Below are positions 7,113 through 12,308 of a stretch of DNA of 13,323 nt, piece after piece. Position 1 is the first letter of the stretch. Each line of letters opens with the position of its first letter. The notes under the pieces were generated by a model. The model searched no databases. It saw nothing but the letters and a program-made list of their open reading frames with translations, and had not been told where the DNA came from. Both the position numbers and the translations under genes were made by a program. Source of the stretch: an uncultured Clostridia bacterium (GTDB taxonomy: Bacteria > Bacillota > Clostridia > Christensenellales > Borkfalkiaceae); the NCBI GenBank assembly GCA_944338265.1, contig CALVLO010000160.1, positions 1 through 13,323 on the forward strand. Reading direction: 5' to 3'.

Positions 7113-8615
7113 CTAACAGATAGTAACTAAATTTGTAATATCAAGTCCCTTTTTGGCAAAATTTTTTTCTAAATTCTCCTGAAATAAATTTGCATTATAA
7201 TTATTTATTTTTACTATAATCAATTTGCTTTTTGCCCTTGTAACAGCAACATAATGATTATTTAAACTTGCCTTATCCGAAAGTCTATAATCCTCAGCAA
7301 AAACAATAACTTGGTCAAACTCTAATCCTTTTGACGAATGGAAAGTTATAGAGATATTTTGATATTTATCAGGCTCAAATGCGGAAAAATATTTTGAATC
7401 AGATATGGTATTATACAATTTTTCTAAGTGATCAGGTCGTGTCGAATAATCTAAATACACAGCCAACTCATTTACAGCCTTGCAAAAGGTTTCTTCCTCA
7501 CTTTTAGCCGACTCAATACGCTTTAACAATTTTTCTATTTTTGAAACAGTTTTAGTACTCTCATCGCCCTCTACGGGGATTTCAGAAATCAAATCGTATA
7601 CAGAATATTTTTCAAGTATAAGAAATTGCGCTACCGCATTATATAACCAAGCGGTCTCAGTAGTAATATCAGCAATTGGTGTTTGCGGTATATATACAAA
7701 TTCAATACCGCTTTCCGTTAAAAATTCTGCACCAATCCTTGCATTATCATTAGAATATCTTAATAATGCCGTACTTTTATTTCGATCAATCTTTGATAAA
7801 ACTGTTCTTGCCCAATCTGACGAAGAAGCTGACAAGTAGAAAATACTATCTAACTTTTCAGTTGGACTATAAAGATTACTTGTTTCATCAAACAATAAAT
7901 TTGAATAATTTTGGATTTGCTGACAAGACCTAAAATTATCCCCCATAAATTTAGACACAAAATTTGATTTTCTACTTATACTCTTAAATGCCTCTGGATA
8001 AGCCCCTCTCCAACTATAAATAGATTGCTTTTCATCCCCTACAATGAATGTCGAAATATTCAAACAATCACATAAACACATAAATAAATTGTGCATTGAA
8101 ATATCGCAATCTTGATATTCATCAATATAAATCTTAAAGTATTTTGCCTTCAAATATAATTGACACGCTATTGACCGCTCCACAATACTTTGAGCCAATT
8201 CAAATATAAAATTTTTCTTATTATCACTATAAGTAGTCAAAATTCCATTAGAACGGATTTTTTCAATTCCCTCATCAAAATTAGCCACTTTTAGAGCATA
8301 GTCCGTACTCATATCAATATCAAAATCTTTTCCGTAAACATCTTTCATAAAAGGCTTAATAATTTCTTCTATGACAAAACTATTATTTGTTCCTATGAAA
8401 TGTTGGCTAACATCAACAGCCAATCTATTTTTGATTTCTTGTGCTGCTTTTATTGTAAAAGTAATAGCCGCGATAACTTTATGTGTTTTATTATCATTAA
8501 TCTCTTGCGCTATTTTGCACACCATAGTGTGCGTTTTACCTGTTCCAGCGCTTGCTTGAACGACCAAATTGTCTTTAATATTTACAATTTCTTCTTGCAC
8601 AGGAGTCAATTTCAT
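7113..8615 (-). CDS. gajB: GajB, UvrD/Rep-like superfamily 1 helicase of the Gabija defence system
   Basis: This 500-aa SF1A helicase shows all main motifs: Q-motif (LTPVQ, 3-7), Walker A ASAGTGKT (21-28), motif Ia (AITFTIKAAQEI, 50-61), motif II IDEYQD (164-169), motif III VGDEKQSIYSWRG (192-204), motif IV DNFRS (226-230), motif V with SSKGLEFDQVIV (427-438) and motif VI VAVTRAKSKL (456-465). It is shorter than UvrD/PcrA (about 700 aa) and close to known GajB proteins (about 490-500 aa). The ATG at 8613-8615 is preceded by AGAGG; in-frame codons up to 8681 lie inside gajA. It starts one base after the gajA TGA. In Gabija, GajB joins a GajA tetramer and is thought to respond to DNA ends or nucleotide state during phage infection. 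No sign of truncation. Confidence 0.9.
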   Translation of the reverse strand: MKLTPVQEEIVNIKDNLVVQASAGTGKTHTMVCKIAQEINDNKTHKVIAAITFTIKAAQEIKNRLAVDVSQHFIGTNNSFVIEEIIKPFMKDVYGKDFDIDMSTDYALKVANFDEGIEKIRSNGILTTYSDNKKNFIFELAQSIVERSIACQLYLKAKYFKIYIDEYQDCDISMHNLFMCLCDCLNISTFIVGDEKQSIYSWRGAYPEAFKSISRKSNFVSKFMGDNFRSCQQIQNYSNLLFDETSNLYSPTEKLDSIFYLSASSSDWARTVLSKIDRNKSTALLRYSNDNARIGAEFLTESGIEFVYIPQTPIADITTETAWLYNAVAQFLILEKYSVYDLISEIPVEGDESTKTVSKIEKLLKRIESAKSEEETFCKAVNELAVYLDYSTRPDHLEKLYNTISDSKYFSAFEPDKYQNISITFHSSKGLEFDQVIVFAEDYRLSDKASLNNHYVAVTRAKSKLIIVKINNYNANLFQENLEKNFAKKGLDITNLVTIC

Positions 8616-8616
8616 A

Positions 8617-10290
8617 TCATATAACCTCTTTAAGACAAGCAAAATTATAATGTTCGAAAATTGTCTTACAATCATTATCATCTATTTTTTCTATCAATTC
8701 AACCATATGATAATGCTTTGCGGACTGTAAATACTTAACTGGCTCATCTCCCAACAATACCACCAATCTATCGTGCATTGCTTCATCTAAATCATTCTCC
8801 AAATCCACTTTTGAAAGGTATATGTTAAAATCTTTTCGCATTTTATCAAGCGTTTCTTGATTTGCTAAATATATTGCTCTTTTAGATTTAATAGTATTTT
8901 CGTCAATATTATCTGTTGGCAACAAATTTTCATCCAAATATTTATTACATCTTGAAAAGCCCAACGGAAAATATGCATTGCTATCATTTGATTTTCTTAA
9001 ATCATTATCAGTCTTTATAACATTTATAATTTTCAAGCCATCCAAAATTGAAAAATATTTTTCAAAACCAACACCATCAACTGACAATATATACGTCCCG
9101 TCTGCCTCATAAAAAGGTTTAACTACCGATAAAACTTTACTAAATAATAATCTTTCAGATGTGCCTTCTACCAACAGCACTTTATTCGCAAAAATTGCTT
9201 CTGATAATCCCTGATTTAGCATTTTTCTATTTTTCTCATAATCTTTCGGGACTTTATAAAAAGTACTTTTGCTTGTTATTTTTCTTTCATTAAAAATGCG
9301 AACTAAATTCACATTATCCATTTCATATAAAACATATGGTGAATGCGTTGTTACAAATAAGTATGAATATTTATTATCAGTGAAAAGAATTTGTGAAAGT
9401 GCTATCTGTAAAGATTTATGTAAATGATTTTCAGGTTCTTCTATGAGAAAAATATTTATTTTTTTATCGTTGTTTTTATCAGCAAGAATATCAAATATAG
9501 AATATACTAAAAGTTTTTTTCTGCCTTCCCCTGCTGTCGGATATAAATTTTCATCATTATCCTGTTTAATATAAGGTATAACATTAGAATATAATCCCTT
9601 GACTGCTATTTCAGATTTAATTGAAATAGAAACTCCCTCATTCCTAAACTTATTATACTCAGGCGCAATTTTCTCCTCAAATTCTTTAATTCCCGATAGA
9701 GAAGCAACCTTAGCGTTTAATTCATCGACGTTCTTTTGTATTTCCAATAATATTTTCTCGTCGTCAGCATTTTCATTTTTAATAAGTTGATTTACATTCT
9801 TCTTAAAAAGCGAATACAAATCAACATAGGAATCTATGTAAATAACATTAAATACATAATCAATTTCAAACATATACCCTCGTGGTTTCATATCTTGTAA
9901 ATGTTCCAAGTCTCCGCCCCAAGATAATATCGGTATTGCTATCATTTCTTTTTTGTCGTATTGTGCATATAACTTAATAAATACTTGATTGTGCGTGCTT
10001 AATAAAGCACCCTTTAATTTCGCGCGTAATTTCTGACAATCACTATTATCAATATCACTTATATCCAAAGTCAATATTATTTCTATTGGTTTATCTATAT
10101 TTTTATTATAAAAATCAGAATCAATTAAATAATATTTTCTAATATCCTTATCAAAAACATATCTCAAAGCATATAAGAGATTTGTTTTACCAACATCGTT
10201 CAAGCCAAAGAAAATATTTTGATTGGACAAGTCAATATTAATGTCCTCAAAATTTCTAAAATTTTTTATAGATAAATTGCGAAATCTCAT
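8617..10290 (-). CDS. gajA: GajA, OLD-family ATPase/TOPRIM nuclease of the Gabija defence system
   Basis: This 557-aa protein has an ABC-type ATPase half and a C-terminal TOPRIM nuclease. ATPase features are Walker A GLNDVGKTN (29-37), a signature-like AGEGRKK (253-259), Walker B IFLIEEPENHLH (280-291) and the switch histidine THSP (H316). The TOPRIM half has VLLVEGTSERLLF (371-383, E375), LSVDGVGFEKY (D405), the DxD-type KTDND (D428, D430) and a late lysine region KYLQSAK (519-525). GajA from B. cereus is about 578 aa and nicks DNA when nucleotide levels fall; the length and the gajB gene directly downstream make this class 2 OLD/Gabija rather than a stand-alone OLD protein. The ATG at 10288-10290 follows AGAGGGG. 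No clear promoter was found in the 58-bp gap upstream, so transcription may come from the toxin-antitoxin promoter. Confidence 0.92.
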   Translation of the reverse strand: MRFRNLSIKNFRNFEDINIDLSNQNIFFGLNDVGKTNLLYALRYVFDKDIRKYYLIDSDFYNKNIDKPIEIILTLDISDIDNSDCQKLRAKLKGALLSTHNQVFIKLYAQYDKKEMIAIPILSWGGDLEHLQDMKPRGYMFEIDYVFNVIYIDSYVDLYSLFKKNVNQLIKNENADDEKILLEIQKNVDELNAKVASLSGIKEFEEKIAPEYNKFRNEGVSISIKSEIAVKGLYSNVIPYIKQDNDENLYPTAGEGRKKLLVYSIFDILADKNNDKKINIFLIEEPENHLHKSLQIALSQILFTDNKYSYLFVTTHSPYVLYEMDNVNLVRIFNERKITSKSTFYKVPKDYEKNRKMLNQGLSEAIFANKVLLVEGTSERLLFSKVLSVVKPFYEADGTYILSVDGVGFEKYFSILDGLKIINVIKTDNDLRKSNDSNAYFPLGFSRCNKYLDENLLPTDNIDENTIKSKRAIYLANQETLDKMRKDFNIYLSKVDLENDLDEAMHDRLVVLLGDEPVKYLQSAKHYHMVELIEKIDDNDCKTIFEHYNFACLKEVI

Positions 10291-10348
10291 ATGCCCCTCT
10301 AATTAAATAAATAATATGCTCAACCCCTATAATTCTACTACATTCATT

Positions 10349-11492
10349 CTATATTAGTAATTCTCTTATTTGTTTTTGTATCAACTGTTCGATAACATTC
10401 AGCCTTTTATCCAACCAATTATATCTCGGATGCTTCTTAAACTTGAAATTGATGATTTTGCGTAGTTTTTCTTTTTGCGGATGCCTCATGAGTTCGCGGG
10501 CTAATTCTATAAAATCCGAATAAGTTGCGGGAACTCGCGTTTTGGCGTATTTCTCCCAATCTTGTAAATCGTCGTTCATTGCATACGTCAGCAATGATAA
10601 GCCGTGATCGAATAACGGTGCTGACGCGCAAATTTGATTCGTGCGGTTATCTACCATAAATCCGAAATTGCCGAAGTGCCTGTCGGTGTTTAAGACTACG
10701 GCATCAAATACGATCATGTCGACGAACGCATCGTAATACTTACTGCCGAGTGATTTGTAATATTCGACCACAGCTTTTACACCGCCGTCTTTTACGATAT
10801 TTCCGATCGGCATAAAAGAATAGTCTTTGCTTGTAAACAGTTCGCAAGTGGAACAAAGCCGCCCTTTCCATTTTGATAATCCGTATCGTACGACATTGAT
10901 ACCCATAGCTTCGGTGACCTGATAGGCATAGTACTCGCAATAAGGTTCGTTTCCCGAATTAGCAAAGCCCTCCGTTCCCGACTTGTATAAAACGATTTTG
11001 TCGTCTATTCTGCGCCAACACTTGGCAACCGTTGGTGGTAAATTCCGGCGACGAACGCAACGAAGATTTTTGAAAACTTCCATAACCTGTAAAGGCAATA
11101 TGCGACAATACATTACTGAATCTATTATCGTATAAATTGTTTTCGGCAAAATTACCGTTAAATTTTTCTTCAACTATCCAATAGCAATCATTGAGAGAAA
11201 GTCCTTTGCAAAAGTCGATTATTCCCTTTGTATCCTTTTCATTCAATCCGAGTTTAGCAAGAAAATTTTGAACGTATGCACGATTCCCCGGAATGGTGCG
11301 CCGTTTTAACCATTTTGCCAAGCCTTTATCTGAAAGTTCCAAATCCAAAGGCAATAAGTTTTTTTGTTCTTCGTTTACCGATAAAATTTGTGCGGAAACC
11401 CCGTCGATATCCTTTTGCATATCGAAATATAATAAATCAATATCAAATTGTTTCAGAATATAACTATTGCTTTTTCTCCCCGTTTTCTGCAA
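10349..11492 (-). pseudogene. HipA-like kinase toxin, frameshifted near 11027
   Basis: Two overlapping minus-strand frames together form one HipA-like Ser/Thr kinase of about 380 aa. The N-terminal part (from about 11492 to about 11028) has family segments LAKWLKRRTIPGNR, GLSLNDCYWI and SSPEFTTNG. The kinase part resumes in another frame at AKCWRRIDDKIVLYKSG and carries the catalytic loop NTDRHFGNFGF (Asp codon about 10682-10684) and metal-binding FDHG (Asp about 10607-10609). The shift fits between GGT and GCC at 11024-11030, as a one-base gain or two-base loss; unshifted, the N part stops after a further 18 or so unrelated residues. The only usable 5' start is a TTG at 11490-11492 inside the antitoxin gene, without a good ribosome site. 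It is probably inactive unless the shift is a sequencing error or recoded. A naturally split HipS/HipT-type pair is less likely because the C part has no start at the junction. Confidence 0.78.
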
Positions 11493-11664
11493 GACTCAAC
11501 AATCTGTCATACTCGTCCGGTGACAGCAAAATCGCCGTTGGAACATTATTCTTTAATACGACGATTTGTTTTTCCTCTTGCAAGCGATTGAATATTTTAG
11601 ACGCTTGTCCTTGATTGAACATCGTCACCGAAACCAAATTATTCAGCAAGTTTTTTTCAGTCAT
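11464..11664 (-). CDS. Phd/YefM-type antitoxin
   Basis: This 66-aa protein resembles the Phd/YefM antitoxin fold. An N-terminal segment LVSVTMFNQGQASKIFNRL matches the helix used for DNA binding, then KQIVVLKNNVPTAILLSPDEYDRLL matches the strand-helix core that ends in the typical P-x-EYxxL motif. The short charged tail would wrap the toxin. Its ATG (11662-11664) follows AGAGG and a perfect promoter. It overlaps the start of the HipA-like toxin frame by about 29 bases, the classic antitoxin-then-toxin order with translational coupling and presumably autorepression. Pairing with a HipA-like kinase instead of RelE or Doc is the less usual feature, since HipA normally pairs with an HTH HipB. Confidence 0.78.
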   Translation of the reverse strand: MTEKNLLNNLVSVTMFNQGQASKIFNRLQEEKQIVVLKNNVPTAILLSPDEYDRLLSLAENGEKKQ

Positions 11665-11670
11665 AATCTA

Positions 11671-11710
11671 CCTCTGTAAACATTATAGCAAAACAGAACA
11701 TAAATGTCAA
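11671..11710 (-). promoter_or_regulatory. Perfect sigma-A promoter and RBS of the antitoxin-toxin locus
   Basis: On the minus strand TTGACA (11705-11710), a 17-base spacer and TATAAT (11682-11687) match consensus exactly. The predicted start is near 11675, only a few bases ahead of or at the AGAGG (11671-11675), so the leader is very short. A promoter this strong fits an autorepressed antitoxin operon and may also feed gajAB downstream. Confidence 0.85.
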
Positions 11711-11872
11711 TAAGCGTTTTTATTTACATTAAAATTTATTGTAATTCCTATTTTATGATGTCGCCCTAAAAGTTGCCCTAAATTTTTCTAAATTTAAAAA
11801 ATTTTAGCCTCAAAAATGCAAAAATTACGCATTTTTGAGGCTTTTTAAGCGTTTTTTATTGAATTTTAGCCT
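11711..11872 (+). repeat. Paired short direct repeats at the island's right end (candidate recombinase arm sites)
   Basis: Three pairs of direct repeats lie within about 170 bp of the right att core: GTYGCCCTAAA at 11760-11770 and 11772-11782 (12-bp period); AATTTTAGCCT at 11800-11810 and 11862-11872; and TAAGCGTTTTT followed by (T)ATT at 11711-11724 and 11846-11860. The stretch has no gene. Such clusters next to an att core resemble integrase arm-type or excisionase binding sites. The function is inferred, not shown. Confidence 0.5.
11807..11846. terminator. Strong terminator at the right end of the island
   Basis: A perfect 13-bp stem GCCTCAAAAATGC (11807-11819) pairs with GCATTTTTGAGGC (11829-11841) around a 9-nt loop, followed by TTTTT on the plus strand. 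On the minus strand a TAAAATTTTTT tract follows, so it may act in both directions. It insulates the antitoxin promoter from flanking transcription. Confidence 0.75.
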
Positions 11873-11880
11873 TTCGGGAT

Positions 11881-11899
11881 AATCGCGTCTCCCCTGCCA
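11881..11899 (+). repeat. attR: right 19-bp copy of the tRNA-Trp 3' end
   Basis: This copy is identical to 5710-5728 and lacks the rest of a tRNA upstream. It marks the island's right border. It is followed directly by AAGGCAG and an intrinsic terminator, as expected for the original downstream flank of the tRNA gene. Confidence 0.85.
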
Positions 11900-11901
11900 A
11901 G

Positions 11902-11931
11902 GCAGCCAGTTGTTTACAGGCTGCTTTTTTT
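11902..11931 (+). terminator. Probable original tRNA-Trp terminator, displaced by the island
   Basis: GCAGCC (11902-11907) pairs with GGCTGC (11919-11924) around an 11-nt loop and is followed by seven T. It begins two bases after the attR CCA. Without the island it would end the tRNA-Trp transcript. Confidence 0.8.
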
Positions 11932-11942
11932 CTGCGATTCTC

Positions 11943-11975
11943 GCACGCAATGCGGCTTCTGCCGCGGTTGCGTGT
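11943..11975. repeat. GC-rich palindrome, copy 1 (REP-like)
   Basis: CACGCAATGCGGC pairs with GCCGCGGTTGCGTG around a short TTCT-type loop, with one G-T pair, giving a stem of about 13 bp. The flanking CGATT and AATCG can extend it across an internal loop. It has no T-run, so it is not a terminator. It resembles a REP-type intergenic palindrome, but its copy number in the genome is unknown. Confidence 0.6.
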
Positions 11976-12030
11976 GACGCAATCGGCGCTTCGTGCAGCG
12001 ATTGCTATGCCGTCGCTTCGCTCCTCGCGC

Positions 12031-12047
12031 TCGCGTCTCCCCCGCCA
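12031..12047 (+). repeat. Second att-like copy (16 of 17 bases)
   Basis: TCGCGTCTCCCCCGCCA matches 11883-11899 with a single T-to-C change. It is followed by AAGGCAG and a second terminator, like attR. It could be a remnant of an earlier integration or part of the tandem duplication of this unit. Confidence 0.65.
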
Positions 12048-12048
12048 A

Positions 12049-12080
12049 GGCAGTCTGAACTATTTTCAGGCTGCCTTTTT
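12049..12080 (+). terminator. Second intrinsic terminator downstream of the att-like copy
   Basis: GGCAGTCTGAA (12049-12059) pairs over 11 positions, one of them T-G, with TTCAGGCTGCC (12065-12075) around a 5-nt loop and is followed by TTTTT. Its stem differs from the terminator at 11902-11931 although both sit in the same place within the duplicated unit. Confidence 0.75.
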
Positions 12081-12091
12081 CTGCGATTCTC

Positions 12092-12122
12092 GCACGCAAT
12101 GCGGCTTCCACCGCGGTTGCGT
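12092..12122. repeat. GC-rich palindrome, copy 2 (REP-like)
   Basis: CACGCAATGCGG pairs with CCGCGGTTGCGTG around a CTTCCA-type loop. Relative to copy 1, TG in the loop side became CA, which shortens the stem by one pair while keeping the rest. Conservation of both arms between copies supports a structured repeat. Confidence 0.6.
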
Positions 12123-12179
12123 GTGACGCAATCGGCATGACGCAATCGGCGGCGCCCGTTTTCCCAAAAAACTATCCTT

Positions 12180-12208
12180 ATTCTAACGAAAAACGCACGC
12201 AAAGTCAA
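12180..12208 (-). promoter_or_regulatory. Candidate minus-strand promoter between the palindromes and dinB
   Basis: On the minus strand TTGACT (12203-12208) and TAGAAT (12180-12185) are 17 bases apart, one mismatch from consensus in each box. It would transcribe across the palindrome and terminator repeats towards the island, where no gene is evident until the antitoxin. The surrounding 12151-12308 holds no supported gene; it may encode an untranslated RNA, or the match may be chance. Confidence 0.4.
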
Positions 12209-12308
12209 ACCAATCGCAATCGATTTTCTTTTGCCGATCCCCGTAACGCTAAAAATCAATTGACACAAACACCCACAGCCGTAAATCGTCATACTTTTGC
12301 GCCGCGCT

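Larger units (their letters stand above)
5710..11899. mobile_element. AT-rich genomic island at tRNA-Trp (IS3-type transposase, Gabija, toxin-antitoxin)
   Basis: The segment between the two 19-bp repeats is about 6.17 kb, clearly AT-rich against its GC-rich neighbours, and its genes differ in codon use (many AAA, AAT and TTA codons). Contents from the left are a terminator and hairpin, a DDE transposase on the plus strand, then gajB, gajA, a broken HipA-like toxin and a Phd-type antitoxin, all on the minus strand. A non-coding right end carries paired short repeats. No site-specific integrase, excisionase, relaxase or replication gene is seen, so it is either a degraded element or a satellite that needs an integrase from elsewhere. 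The hip-like region appears less AT-rich than gajAB, which suggests a mosaic origin. Confidence 0.85.
11881..12150 (+). repeat. Tandem duplication: att-like core, terminator and palindrome, two copies
   Basis: Copy 1 starts at 11883 and copy 2 at 12031. Each has, in order, a tRNA-3'-end-like sequence (TCGCGTCTCCCC, then T or C, then GCCAAGGCAG), an intrinsic terminator hairpin with differing stem and loop, T-run, CTGCGATTCTCGCACGCAATGC, a GC-rich palindrome and GACGCAATCGGC. Start-to-start distance is 148 bp. Between the copies, 11989-12030 is unique and GC-rich. A further short duplication of TGACGCAATCGGC occurs at 12125-12137 and 12138-12150. No gene is supported in this stretch. Confidence 0.8.

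Noticed and set aside
10959..11173. Natural split into two subunits (HipS/HipT-like) instead of a frameshift
   Set aside because: The kinase half has no start codon with a ribosome site at the junction, and its in-frame upstream extension is only an out-of-frame reading of the N-terminal half.
5710..11899. Insertion of the island by the DDE transposase itself (TnGBS-like)
   Set aside because: DDE elements leave short target duplications, while this border is a 19-bp copy of a tRNA 3' end, which fits a tyrosine recombinase better.
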